Notes: generated by a model not told the origin, from the sequence alone. A DNA stretch of 64,000 nt from Gigaspora margarita (GCA_009809945.1 WTPW01000087.1:108695-172694); one strand, 5' to 3'. Shown: positions 11,972-23,619, numbered from the stretch's first letter. Program-made: numbers and translations.

Positions 11972-12200
11972 TCTTTTTCCCACGCTTAGTTCGCTTCTTC
12001 TTTGCTACTTTTTACTCCTTCAACACTTCTCAGGCTATACTCAATGACGCCCAGCCTTTTTGCTTCTTCCCTGTGTCAAAGTCTACTGGATCTATATAAG
12101 GGGCCAGGCTCGCGAAGAAATCAAGCAACTTGTCAAAGCTAGCCTTTTTAATAATTTCGACGTCAATGAACGGTTTTTCGAGCCCCCGATGGATTTATAT
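11972..12200 (-). pseudogene. Orphan coding fragment, family not recognised
   Basis: The minus strand reads through about 75 codons that look like genuine protein (segments FDKLLDFFASLAPYIDPVDF and KKQKGWASLSIA). It then has an in-frame stop, more coding-like sequence with another stop, and a basic KKKRTKRGKK segment. GC content is higher than in the flanks. No start or domain can be assigned. It is probably a fragment of a transposon-borne or duplicated gene. Confidence 0.35.
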
Positions 12201-12260
12201 ACCTGAAGATATCTAAACACGATATCTAAATTTTAGTTATACGAATTAAAATTCAAGAAT

Positions 12261-12570
12261 CACAACTTCTATGAAGCTGTTGCATAATGAAGTAATAAAG
12301 CCACCAAATCCACCCAATTTGGTTCGATTACTAACGATTTGTTTAAATCAGCAGTACTTAAAACCAAAGAAGGAAGTACTACATTGGAACCAGATCACGG
12401 GTGCCTCCAGGGGCACCTTGACATTGCCAAGGGCCTTTGATCTACCTCCATTAGCATCAAAAAACCTGGGAGTAGAGGTTTTTGGTAGCAAACTTAAATA
12501 AAAAGCTTCTTCGGAGAACCCAACTCTTGTACTGGAGGCGCAGGAGAGAATATGGTTGGGGTAAATATGC
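12261..12570. other. GC-richer segment with open frames on both strands
   Basis: Base composition is clearly richer in GC than the surroundings, and both strands stay open for about 75 codons. I recognise neither reading. It may belong with the fragment at 11972-12200 as the remains of one unit. A hairpin-like GGTGCCTCCAGGGGCACC lies inside. The stretch to 12900 beyond it is plain AT-rich sequence. Confidence 0.3.
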
Positions 12571-12915
12571 GGCATTTGGATTTTTTTAAAAAATATATAT
12601 ATATATAAATACTACACTATCGTTCTTGATGAGTGCTGACAAATGCCAACCCACTTTTATTTTTACCTTCACAACCAACAAGATACATCTCTACGTGGTG
12701 GTTGGGGCTAATATCCATTTCAAACTTTTATTAATAGTATCTTTTATTATGTAGATGTTTATTAAATTTTATGAAAAATAGTAATGATTATAATAATTAT
12801 TTTTCTGTATGATATAATATGTGCTGTATTTGAAAATTTTAATAAAGTTTAATAAATTGAATTTTATATATAATATTCCATAATTTGATATATTTCTATA
12901 AGTATTTATACTTTC

Positions 12916-13311
12916 TGGCCAAACCTGGACAAATCCCAACCCCTTAAAAAATGATTGCTATTTATAAAATTAAATCAAAAAATAATCTTAAAATTTACAA
13001 GTATATTATCTATAACTATAAGAATATGCTAGATCTATTTAAACAAAGATTATTAATAAAATTTTTGAGCTATGGGTTTGGCCAGACCCTTTGGGTTTGT
13101 CCACTTTAAGTTTATTTAAAGTGGACAAACCCAAAGGGTCTGGCCAAACTTATAGCTCAAAAATTTTATTAATCATCTTTGTTTAAATAAATCAAGCATA
13201 TTCTTATAGTAATAGATCATAGACTTGTAAAATTTTAAAATTATTTGTTTGATTTAATTTTTTATAAATAGAAATTTTTTTTAGGGGTTTAGGATTTGTC
13301 CAGGTTTGGTC
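12916..13311. repeat. Long foldback, ~200-bp arms
   Basis: Two arms of almost 200 bp pair around a centre near 13113. The inner part is nearly perfect (GGTTTGGCCAGACCCTTTGG with its inverse) and the outer ends share GGCCAAACCTGGACAAATCC. There is almost no spacer, so the DNA could extrude a cruciform. It is a non-coding MITE-like element. Confidence 0.8.
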
Positions 13312-13789
13312 AACAAGTATACGTATCTAACATGTCTATAAAGTTATTAGTATATAACAACTTGCCATAATATAACATGAAAAATCGATATAATTTGATA
13401 AGAGGTTAGATGAAGCTTTAGAATTTAGACGCTCTAAAAACAAACAGATGAAACCTTTAAACATATATTCTTGATCGAAAATCAAATGTTAATAAATAAA
13501 TATCCGCCACATCATAAACTTCAAAACATTAATTTATAAATAATATAAATTATATGTTAGTATTTGATGAACTCCTAAATAAGCACTTTAAAATTCAAAG
13601 TGTAACTATATAGTCCTAGATAAGACCTCAAAAGTTACGCTTTTCTTTTTTTGTAAAAATTTCTTATATATAACTTAAAGAAAAAACTAACAAAATTTTC
13701 GAAGACTGATAATTGAATATAATTTATAAAGCAATAGTATATATATTCATCTTTTTTATTTTTTGCTTCAAATTCATTTGCATACTTAG
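13312..13789. other. AT-rich stretch without recognisable features
   Basis: I see no coding, RNA or clear repeat signal in this interval on either strand. Confidence 0.5.
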
Positions 13790-13965
13790 GGTGCTAACAG
13801 ATAAGAGCTCAATATAGCCCCCGATGGCCTCCCAGATGGCCCCCAGAACAATGACAGGCTCTAAAATAATCGATTATACATATTGATTATTTTAGAACTT
13901 GTCATTGTACTGGGGCTATCGAGGAGGCCATCGGGGGTTATATTGAGCTCTTATCTGTCAGCGCC
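13790..13965. repeat. Foldback element, ~75-bp arms
   Basis: The left arm GGTGCTAACAGATAAGAGCT and on through CAATATAGCCCCCGATGGCC pairs with the right arm ending GAGCTCTTATCTGTCAGCGCC. The centre is TAATCGATTATACATATTGA. It is non-coding and abuts the next MITE. Confidence 0.75.
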
Positions 13966-13990
13966 TTTAGGTATGTCTTTTTTTATTTAT

Positions 13991-14169
13991 ACAAAACGCA
14001 CCTATGGTGGTTTTTCACCTATTATATCAATATTTAGGGTTAGGGTTAAGGTTTGGGAAGGGTTTTTAGGGCGTAGAGCATTTTTACTTAAAGCACCACG
14101 TACTAATTAATTAGCTAGTTTTTTGAAATAATGTAACATAGATGGCAAAACACCATAGGTGCGTTTTGT
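13991..14169. mobile_element. MITE with exact 19-bp TIR and telomere-like core
   Basis: The termini are ACAAAACGCACCTATGGTG and its exact reverse complement. The interior holds TTTAGGGTTAGGGTTAAGG, a telomere-like run. It is non-coding; the open frame that crosses it also crosses the neighbouring foldback and is spurious. Confidence 0.85.
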
Positions 14170-14879
14170 AAAAGTCTTTTTTTTTTTACTCTCTGTATTT
14201 GCTATTATTTTTCTATTTATTTTTATTTCTTTGCCCTTTAACCTTTATTTATTTTTTGTTATTTCTATTTATTTTCTGCTTTTTACCTCCGTTTGGTTTA
14301 TTATTTTTATAATCCGCAAATAAGAAATTAAGTATATAATAAATATATAAAAAATACTCAATATTATGATTAAAATCAATTCAAATATATTAATGTAATA
14401 TATAGTAATATATGAAAAATACATTACTCAAAGTTTAATCACAAAAAAAAAATTATTTAAACATAAAAACTATCATTGTTTGAGACATTAAGTTATCAAA
14501 ATGTTTGATATTTTAACACAAAATAAATAATAATTAACATCGAGATAAATGAAGATTCAAAATTTTTAACTATTAGGAATGAAAACGTTATATATAAGTA
14601 GATCTAATTTTGCCTAATATTATCTTCCAAATTTTTTGACTCAAGGTTGCGAAGGTTGCTTTTATTATTCAATGATTTCCGGAAAACAACATTTTTACCA
14701 ACTGAAAAAGATGTTCAAAATAGTGCTAGAATAAAATGATTTATTCAACAATTAAATTTATATATTTAAAATCACTGTTAGATGAAATAATACTACTTCT
14801 ATAATGTGATTCTATTACAGTGTATATGTTTTAGTCTCTTCATTTGTTATATTTTGTGGTTTTTTATCGGATTCAAATA
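14170..14879. other. AT-rich stretch beside the kinase remnant
   Basis: Mostly AT-rich and uninformative. On the minus strand around 14620-14665 a short frame (SNLRNLESKNLEDN) could be the tail of the kinase pseudogene, but this is weak. Confidence 0.3.
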
Positions 14880-15985
14880 ATTCAGATAAAATATTTCCAC
14901 TACACTATTCTGCCATCCTACAAAAATATTATAAATTTCTGTTGCTGTTGGCGTTTCTTTGGACCCATATCCCAACATCATTTCATTAAATCAGCATAAC
15001 ATATTGCCGTCTTTTCGTAAATATGTGGTCCCAACCATTACATACTTGTAATCGAAATTGTAATTTCGATTGCACAAAAAGTATAGGTTTACCGTATAAA
15101 GTTTTATACCAAATGTATAAATATTAGATGCTTTAGTGTTTGGTTGATTACTCAAAATTTCAGAAACATGTATGGTAAAATTCCACAAATTCCATCAGAT
15201 TTTGATTTTAATACAACGTTAGCTGTTATAGAAAGTCCTAAATCTGCGATGTACGCACTTTTTAAGCTACCTAGTAATATATTTCCACTATGTAAATCCA
15301 GATGAATAAGGTCATGAGAATTAATTATCTGAAGATCTGATGCAATACATTGCAGCAGATTTAATTTATCTTTCCAATCCATTTGTGCTATAGGCTGTAG
15401 ATTTTGGCGCAAACTACCTTCTGAAGAAAATTTCATGACAGAATATAATCTTTAGAAACGTCATCCTTTGATATACCGAAACATTTTAAAAAAACTTGGA
15501 TCTTTAAGACCGATATCACAATATGCATTTAACTTATTATTGAAGATCTGATGCAATACATTGCAGCAGATTTAATTTATCTTTCCAATCCATTTGTGCT
15601 ATAGGCTGTAGATTTTGGCGCAAACTACCTTCTGAAGAAAATTTCATGACAGAATATAATCTTTAGAAACGTCATCCTTTGATATACCGAAACATTTTAA
15701 AAAAACTTGGATCTTTAAGACCGATATCACAATATGCATTTAACTTATTATTGAAAAGAAGTATGTATTCAAATTATTGATTTAAATGACAAATCACGTT
15801 AATATAACTAATAAAAACGCTTACCTCTCTAATATACTCTTCTTGGTAATTATTTGATTCATGAAGTAATTTGAGTGCAACAAGTATATCTAAATTTTGT
15901 CTTTTATCTGGCCATTTAGCATGATATACAGTTGTAAATCCGCCCTTACCTATCTCTTTAATATTTTTAAGGTCGTCGTAAGAAA
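14880..15985 (-). pseudogene. Broken TKL-like protein kinase
   Basis: This is a kinase of the family expanded in Rhizophagus. The first visible exon (15985 down to 15825) is intact: glycine loop IGKGGFTTVYHAKW and VALK lysine, ending at a GTAAGC donor. The next exon begins LNAYCDIGLKDPSF. It breaks frame before FGISKDDVSKDYIL and again before MKFSSEGSLRQNL, then reads through the catalytic loop DLIHLDLHSGNILL and IADLGLS. A further shift separates ICGILPYM from SEILSNQPNTKASNIYTFGI. The catalytic loop has HLD where HRD is usual. A 211-bp tandem duplication repeats part of this exon. With at least three shifts, a duplication and the altered loop it cannot make a normal kinase, unless several of these are assembly errors. 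Confidence 0.85.
15331..15752. repeat. Exact 211-bp tandem duplication in the kinase exon
   Basis: Bases 15331-15541 are repeated at 15542-15752 with no difference that I can see. The unit covers the end of the N-lobe coding segment and the start of the catalytic-lobe segment. Perfect identity means a very recent event or an assembly error. Confidence 0.95.
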
Positions 15986-16185
15986 TCTATGATAACTGAT
16001 ATTTATTTTATCAATATTTTTTTCAAATTTCTTCAATTCCAGAATTATGTATCCATTCATTTGTAGCTATTAATTATTTATAAATTTTTTTCAATTTTAA
16101 TTATAGCAACATATACGAATAAAAATAAATTATGAAGATAATACCTAATAATGAAACTTTTCCCCTAATCTATGATTTGAATATA

Positions 16186-16443
16186 TGGGCTGCCGTCAAT
16201 AGAAATCAGGCAGATCTACATTTGAAAAAAATTTAATGCCTTAACTTTCACAGCTCATATCTCGATGGATTTTAAAGCTATCTTGATGTATTAATATTCA
16301 AAAGAAAGCTTAGATCGTAAGCTTTATTTTGAATATTAAATTATCAAGATAGCCATAAAACTCATCGAGATATGAGCTGTGAAAGTTAAGGCATGAATTT
16401 TTTTCAAATGTAGATCTGCCTGATTTCTATTGACGGCAGCCCA
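16186..16443. mobile_element. TA-flanked foldback MITE
   Basis: A 258-bp hairpin with arms of about 120 bp. The ends TGGGCTGCCGTCAATAGAAA and inverse are followed by long near-perfect pairing. It is bounded on each side by TA (16184-16185 and 16444-16445), as expected for a Tc1/mariner-type insertion. It lies just upstream of the kinase remnant. Confidence 0.85.
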
Positions 16444-17240
16444 TATGAAGCTATTAAATATATAAAGACTAACTGTCATACTTGCAACCCACTATGGGTA
16501 TTGCCTATTCAAAACCCTCTGATCTTCTGTAGGGTCCCACCAATTGCGAAACCTAAATGGTCTTAGTGCTACTTACCCTGCAATCAATTCCCTATCTATA
16601 ATTGGGGGTGAAATTCATTTTCAAATTTTTTAATTTCAACAATAATTTCAACAATAATTTCACCATTTTTAATATGTCTATAAATTAATCCTAAAACAAT
16701 TATTGTATTTGATTTAGCTTAGTTATAATTAATTTTTGACATAATTTAAATTAATTTTAAATATTGAAAAACTAATTTTACCAATTTTACCATCAAATAA
16801 TTTCAACAATTTCAACAAAAATTTTATATTAGAAGAGTAATTTTACCCCTATCTATATCCGTACCAATTAACGACCATGTCCATTTCGTAGTTATAATAG
16901 ATTTTCAGTAACCAACATATCTGCATTATACCAACACATGCAGTCCTGTGCCATTCTGAACCACTAGGTACCTTCCTTTGCCCTTGTAAGGTTTGTTCCG
17001 ATCCCAGCACTGACCTCATTTATAGTAGCACCATCAAAGATTGTCAATCTACCTCCTTACTCAGGACTTCCCAAACAGGTTACCATTTTCTGGTTCCTTG
17101 GATTTTTTGGTATAACAACACTATTGTGCCCAAGAGCTCCTATTCAAGATGGTAGAACCAAGGTTACAGGTTTCTTACCCAACTGATATTGAGCTATAGT
17201 TACTATAATACAGGCCTAATTTTCATTATCATCATCATTG
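16444..17240 (-). repeat. Probable body of a tRNA-headed SINE-like element
   Basis: This stretch has more balanced base composition than its flanks and no open frame. It lies downstream, on the minus strand, of the tRNA-like head at 17241-17302, so it is best read as the body of that element. Its 3' limit is unclear. TTTCAACAATAATTTCA-type short repeats occur at 16635-16680. Confidence 0.35.
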
Positions 17241-17302
17241 GGATTTGAACTTTTGACCTGTTGCTTGGAAGGTGACAACCTGGCCACTTCTCTAGGTTGC
17301 CA
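17241..17302 (-). repeat. tRNA-derived SINE head
   Basis: The minus strand shows a tRNA-like RNA polymerase III promoter: an A-box-like ACCTAGAGAAGTGGCCAGG, and about 35 bases later a B-box-like AAGTTCAAATCCC. The arms do not form a convincing cloverleaf, so this is not a tRNA gene. Confidence 0.5.
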
Positions 17303-17324
17303 CATCCTTGTTATATATAAATTT

Positions 17325-18268
17325 ATAAAAAAAAACAATAAAATTACTATAAGCTTTGAATTTATAATGTTTTTTCCCCTACATATCAACTTAAAATTAA
17401 ATTTTTTGGGAATATAGTACAAGGGAGAAGAAAAAATTGAGCTTAAAAATCAGATTAAAGTTTTGCTAATTTTGTACAAAATGAAAATGTAACTTTGCTA
17501 AAACAAATATTTTCTGATTTTAAAATAAGAAGCATATGTAAAAACATGCTCTGAACAACTTTACTTAGGTGACAGAAGTAGGTTACCTTGTAAGAAAAAT
17601 GGGTTATCTATGTACTAAAGTTAAAATCTATCATATTTCATGATAATACTTTTTTTCTTATTAGGTAACCTACTTTGGGCTCTTAAGAAAAGTTGTTTAG
17701 ATGTAATTTTACTTGCATTTAAGGTCAAAACACGCTTTCTTGGACCTTTTACTAAGTGAAAAATGGGGTTAAAGTTAGAAAAACTTTTTTAAAAAAATTT
17801 TTTTTTAGAAACAAAATTTTTTTCTAACTTTAACCCCATTTTTCATTTATTAAAAGGTCTGAAAAGCACATTTTGATCTCAAAAGCAAGTAAAATTACAT
17901 GCTGAACAACTTAAGAGCCCAAAATAAATTACCTAATAAGTAAAATGTTTTATTATTAAATATAATGAATTTTAACTTTAGTACATAAATAACCCATTTT
18001 TCTTACAAGGTAATCTACTTTTGTTGCCTAAGTAAAGTTGTTCAGAGCATGTTTTATATATGCTTCTTATCTTAAAATCAGAAAATATTTGTTTTTAGTG
18101 AAGTTACATTTTTGTTTTGTGCAAAATCAGCAAAATTTTAATCTGATTTTTAAGCTCAATTTTTTCTCCTCTTGTTCTATATTCCTGAAAATTTTAATTT
18201 TAAGTTAATATGTAGGGAAAAAACATCATGAATTCAAACTTATAGTAATTTTATATATTTATTTTTTT
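17325..18268. repeat. Giant foldback, ~460-bp arms
   Basis: Bases 17325-17795 pair with 17805-18268 over nearly their whole length with scattered mismatches. For example, AGAAAAAATTGAGCTTAAAA at 17430 pairs near 18165, and AACTTTAACCCCATTTTTC pairs near the centre. The loop is under 20 bases. No frame is convincing. It is the largest hairpin in the window. Confidence 0.88.
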
Positions 18269-18409
18269 TAATTTTGCATCTAAGTGATCTTTCATCTCTT
18301 TGGCCAGGTATTCCTAGATACCGCAGAGATTTTACTTTATTAACTATATTAATCTGGCTATGATTAGCTATGTACATAATTTTTATTCTAATTTATTATT
18401 ACTATTTAT

Positions 18410-19205
18410 AGGTTATTTGTACTTTTCAAATTTCCATACTTAGTCTTCCTGGATACACCCTCATTTGTTACTATACCCATCTGGCAGTATTATCAGTTTT
18501 AGCTTCATGAGGTCTTTTGGATCCCTCCTTTATGTCCAATCTTACTGGGATCCTTCCTGACTCCCAAATGATACTAACACCCCACATAATCCTTACTTGA
18601 AGTAGCCTATTGATCTGGTCTTCAGTAGTTTATTTCATAACCCTATCTGGCACTTCTTTCTGTTCTAACCTTCTCAAAATTCACCATACTAGCCTTCTCA
18701 AAGTTTTAGTCTTTCTTCTATTTCAGGTAGAGGCAGGTCCTCCTAAACTCAGATCCTGTAATTCCTTTCTTTCATTAGGGTAATACAGCTTTCCTATTAT
18801 ACTTTAGGCGGGATCTTCTATTTTTGATAACTTTTATATTGGATTTTTCCTTTTCTGGTGCCATGTAACTAAAGTGGCTATGTTACCTAGCCTATTTTCT
18901 TTATTCGTAGTCCTAGTATAGTTTTTGCCTCCTGTTCAGTGTTTAAAATCTATATGCAGAATCTTCGGAATGCAGATTGAAAGTTAATCCTGCAAGCAAA
19001 AATTTTTAAGAATCTGCAGATTTATTATGTATTGCGCATGTTGTGTATAATTTTTTGATTTTTTTTATTGTGTTTACAAAAATTGCTAAGTTTTTCTGCA
19101 TATTAAAATAAACTTGAATTTTAAACACTGCTCCTGTTTGACTTGAACCAATGACCTTGCAAATGCAACCTCAGAGTGCTAGCCACTTGCACTATCGATC
19201 TACAG
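18410..19205 (-). repeat. Second tRNA-headed SINE-like element, split by a MITE
   Basis: On the minus strand the head at 19205-19139 has an A-box-like GATAGTGCAAGTGG and the B box GGTTCAAGTC. The balanced-composition sequence from 18936 down to about 18410 is its likely body. The hAT MITE at 18937-19130 separates head from body. No open frame is present. Confidence 0.45.
18937..19130. mobile_element. hAT-type MITE with 8-bp target duplication
   Basis: The 194-bp element has ends CAGTGTTTAAAATC and TTGAATTTTAAACACTG. It is flanked on both sides by CTCCTGTT (18929-18936 and 19131-19138). It belongs to the same TIR family as 2735-2963 but has a different interior. Confidence 0.9.
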
Positions 19206-19320
19206 GTCTTAAATATATATATTTTTTATAAATTTTATATGTAAAAAATTTTCATGTGTAGGTTTAGGCCACAGATAAGTATTTAAATTATATTTAGATA
19301 TATGTCTGAGTTTTTACTCT

Positions 19321-20160
19321 TAATAGATAGGATTTAGGTATACTACTAATAGTACTTTGTACTAAATGGCAACACCATTTAAGGCCAATTATTGACCAAT
19401 TTTAATAATAAAAAATCTATTAAAATATTTTTGCAAGATACTTTGGGTAAATTGCATTATGTAAAAAAAATATCATAACTTTAAAGGTCTTTTAAATTTT
19501 TTAGAGACCTTTGAAACTTGGCTATTTTTAACCATTTTACTAGTAAATTTTGCTTATAAATTTTATATTAAAAATTATGTTTAATTTTTTAATTTTTTAA
19601 ACTTATATTACTCTTAATATATTAGCTTAAATATTGATAAATTTCATAAATTAGAATTAAAAGTTTGTTTTTAACAACTTCTGATAAATTTAAACAAAAT
19701 TTATTTAATAAAATTTTTTTAAATAATAGTTAAAAAACTAATGAACCTATAAGAAATACTAAAATAGTAATGATTTTCAACTAACAGCTTACAAACCTTT
19801 ATAGTAGAAATAATATTTTTTATAATATAACTAATAATAAAACTTTTAATGTAGTAAGCTATAAACATTTTTTATATAATTTAATTTAAATTTACTAATT
19901 CTATTAAAAAAATTTATAAAAAATTTAGTATTTATAGTGTACTACACATAGTACATTTGAAGCAACAAAAAATAGCAGTTACAAAGGAATTTTTTTAAAT
20001 AAGTTTATTATTAATATTAAAAAAAATTCTGCCAAACTAAACTACAGTATTAATCAGATTTTTGTATACAAAAATTATATATATATATATTTTTCTAGAT
20101 TTTTAACCTATTCTTCTAACTGTACTACCAGTAGTCTTTAAGCCTAAATCCTATCCATTA
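19321..20160. mobile_element. Decayed TIR element, 840 bp
   Basis: The ends TAATAGATAGGATTTAGG and CCTAAATCCTATCCATTA are inverted with one mismatch. Subterminal TACTA and GTAGT blocks also pair loosely. The interior is extremely AT-rich with no coding frame. Confidence 0.65.
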
Positions 20161-21333
20161 ATAATAGATTTAAGCAATGAAAGTTTTTGTTTTGTAAAAA
20201 GTTTCTATTAAATTTAATAAAGATAAAAGCATGGTCTCACCTTTAACATTAAAAAAAAATTTCATGTGACATATTGGCTAACTGAGATATATAATATATA
20301 TTACATAACTTAGCCCGTTTTTAGTTGATTTTTAGGTTAACGTCAATATTTAGGCTCAGGCATTAGGGGGATTAACAAACACATATAATCCCAAGAATAT
20401 TTGATCAAATTTCACTGGTTAACATTAATCACATGACTAACGAAGTTTATACTGCGTTGTGATTGGCTTGTTTAATTTTCGGAGGGCAGTTAAGCGGGGG
20501 GATGCGTTAAACTAAAAATCAAACTGAAAAGGGCTTACCGGTACATGAAATTTAACAACCCTACAGCCGGGATTTTATATTAAAAAAACCGGCCGACATC
20601 AACATAATTTTGGCCCATACTAAACCTAATTCCGGCCGGTACTAACCTTAAATTCTAAGTTGACTCGGTCAAAATAGAATTTCCCTAAAAAATATTGGCA
20701 AATATATTAGTGTAAATGATGAAAGTTTATGATAAAAGAATATGAAACTGGTTTGAGCATGACTCTATTTAATCCAATAAAGATAAAGTTTTGATGGCCT
20801 AATGGCAAAAAATAATGTGGTAAAAAGTATGTTGGCAGACTTGATAAATTCGCAGCAAACTTGCACTGCTTAAAAATTTTTTTTAACTACTTGCTTCATA
20901 CCTTATTTATTTTATTAATAATCGCATTTAATCGGGTAAAATATTTCCTCCCCAATTAAGATTTAATTTCAGACGCATTTCATCACATTACTGTATGCTT
21001 ATCTGCCAAATTGAAACGCCCAAACATACTTCTCATCTAACTTCCGAATTACATTGACAGTTTATAAAGCAAAGCGTGAACTTTCTTTTTCTTTTTTGTC
21101 TCACGTTCTCGGATTTCATATTCGCGGCTCCGAATTCAATCATGTGACAGAAAAACGTTACTTTAATAAGATTTTCTTATGATAATATGTCAAATATTAG
21201 CCAATAATAATAAAGCCCGCAATGATGTTCTGTACTACATTTATATGCCATTATTAGATCAATCCGCCTGAAATTGTATCTGCAACTTGTTCAGCGGCAT
21301 CGTAATAATTACAACTATATCTTTAAATTACAA
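20161..21333 (+). promoter_or_regulatory. Upstream region of the BTB-TLDc gene
   Basis: This holds no gene. Around 20560-20640 there are CCGGCCG motifs arranged loosely as inverted repeats (ACCGGCCGAC and TTCCGGCCGGTA). Close to the start codon are GCCAATAATAATAAA (near 21200) and a weak TATA-like TTATATGCC (near 21240), which fit a promoter for the gene at 21334. Confidence 0.35.
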
Positions 21334-23065
21334 ATGTCAACAATAAACACTAAATTGCTTGAACGTTTTTCCAATGATTTTGCACAACTTCTTGAAACTA
21401 AATATGATTATAATGTAGTTGTTAAAGTTGGAAACCAAAGTTTTAATTTACATTCATTAGTTTTATATCAACGTTCATCATTTTTTCGTAAAGAATTATC
21501 AACCGCAACCAAAAAGAATAATTTTATTGAAATTACTTTAACTGATACTTCTGTTGAAGCTTTTAAAGTTTTAATTAAGTAAGCGATTTATTTCATAATC
21601 AACTTAATTATAGTTAAGGTTCACCGAAGGTTAAATTCACCAGAATACTGCATGGTTTTTTTTAAATTTGCAATTTAGAAGAGTTTGGCTCAAAATTTTA
21701 AAGTTATAATTAGAAGATGTAATTAGTGCTTGGGTTGAATACTGGGGTTTTAAGGTTCGAAATATTTTGCATAGTATTACACCCCAAATATCAATGATTT
21801 CAACCATTGAATTTCACCTCTAGTGAACTAAAATAGCCCTTATAGTTAAATACTAATTAAATGTCTTTAACTTAGATATATTTACACTGGCATATTCACA
21901 TTTGAAGAGGTTGAACCATCTGGTATATTTGATCTTTTGGTTCCGTCCAGCAAATTAGGTTTAATAGAATTAGTTGAATACATTCAGTCTTATCTTTTTG
22001 ATAACCAAGCACCTTGGCTTCGTCTAAAATTTACCCAAGTTTATTCTATCAGTTTTCAAGATAATAATTTTAAAGCTTTTCAAGCTTTTTGCACTGATAT
22101 CCTTGCGAAACATCCTAGCCTAGTTTTTGATTCAGATGACTTTTCTTCTGTTCAAGAAAATGCGTTGATAACTCTTTTAAAGAGAGATGATTTACAAATA
22201 GAAGAATCAGAAATTTGGGATAAGGTTATTCAATGGGGAAAAGCAAATACACCAGATCTGCCCTCTGATATTAAACAATGGACTGAAAAGAATTTTTTAG
22301 ATCTAAAGACTACACTTGGCAAATTCATTCCTTTAATTCGATATTTTCAAATTCCTGGTGAAGAGATTGTGGCGAAAGTTAAAACCTTATCGACAAATTC
22401 TTGGATTAAATTTATGGGATGATATTTCGACAAGGTTTATGGCTCCTAATGCACCAATTGCTTCAACTATCTTACCTGCTCGTAAAAAAATTCCTGTTCA
22501 ACTTCCTGTTCGTGAAGTTTCTGTCCGTGAAGTTCACTTTGTTAATCCATCGTCTGTTATTAATGATGAACATTTTGCAGAAATTTCATCTTGGATTGAT
22601 CGTTGCTCATCGATATATGATGTTACAAAAATACCTTACAAGTTTAATTTGCTTCTTAGAGGAAGTAGAGATGGATTTACTCGTGAAACATTTCATCGAT
22701 TATGTAATAATATACCTGGCACAGTGGTTGTTATAAAGATTAATAACACAAATGAAATACTTGGTGGATATAATCCATTAGTATGGAATAAACAAGGGAA
22801 ATATTTTGCAACAACCGATAGTTTTATTTTTTCATTAAAAACCCAAAATTTACCGAATTCCATCCTTAGTAGAATTATTAAGGCAGATCTTGCAATTGGA
22901 TGCTACCAATATTGTGGCCCAATTTTAGGAGGACATTTCGGGATGCCAAATGATAATAAGTTATGGAGTTATTCTCATATTGCTTCAATTTATGAAAAAC
23001 GGCTTAGATCTGATGGTAGTCTTTTAATTGGTGAGTTTGAAGTATTTCAAGTTTTGAAAAACTGA
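21334..23065 (+). CDS. BTB/POZ-BACK-TLDc protein, one frameshift
   Basis: Exon 1 is 21334-21578 and exon 2 is 21876-23065, joined in frame across a GT-AG intron (LIK/YIYTG). The N-terminus from about residue 25 is a BTB/POZ domain (NVVVKVGNQSFNLHSLVLYQ), followed by a BACK-like helical region to about 245. The TLDc domain covers about 310-475 (IPYKFNLLLRGSRDGFTRET, GGHFGMPNDNKLWSYSH). BTB-TLDc proteins of this layout are highly expanded in Glomeromycotina; a Cullin-3 adaptor role is inferred from the BTB domain. At 22381-22384 four A residues stand where the family expects three (VKPYR). The literal reading stops at 22422 after 263 aa, before TLDc. With one base fewer it would be about 477 aa with no other defect, so a sequencing or allelic indel is more likely than old decay. 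Confidence 0.88.
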
Positions 23066-23619
23066 TCTGAATTTTCCTTGTAATCAAAGATAATAGAAAC
23101 CTTTCTGAATATATGATTAGAGTTAAATAAAGCGTATATTTATAATGAAAATTTTGTTCGTGCTATTAGAGTTTGAAGATCTTCTTAAATGCGATTTTTG
23201 CTCAGAATAGTGCAAAAATATTTGAATATTATAATAATTGTAGTGGGCTTAATTATTACAATAGATCAAATAAAACCTTAGTCAATCTTGAACAGCTTTT
23301 ATCGACCATAAATATTTTGTTAAATGTGATTGAAAAATTGCAAATATAAAAAATTATAAGAAACATAAACCCAGCTGCCTCTATTGCTTATTTACAATTA
23401 ATGTATCATCGTAAAGAATTACTACTTATATTGATGCCAAATTACTTGAAAATTTTTTGCAAAAACAAATCAGATAATAATAACAAGTTAGTGTTGATAA
23501 CGAATATCCATAACAAAAAAGTATGAAACTGATTGATCAATAACACATTTACTTCAGAGTCACTAGTGCGATAGGTGGCGCTTTGCGCCACCAATCTTAT
23601 ACAGTTTTTTTAATTATAT
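23066..23619. other. 3' flank of the BTB-TLDc gene
   Basis: AT-rich, no gene seen. At 23566-23605 a strong hairpin GGTGGCGCTTTGCGCCACC follows AGTGCGATA. The same AGTGCGATAGGTGGC module recurs at 47351-47382. Confidence 0.5.

Noticed and set aside
12271..12575. Overlapping open frames on both strands
   Set aside because: Neither shows a domain or start context, so I kept the region only as an unassigned GC-richer segment.
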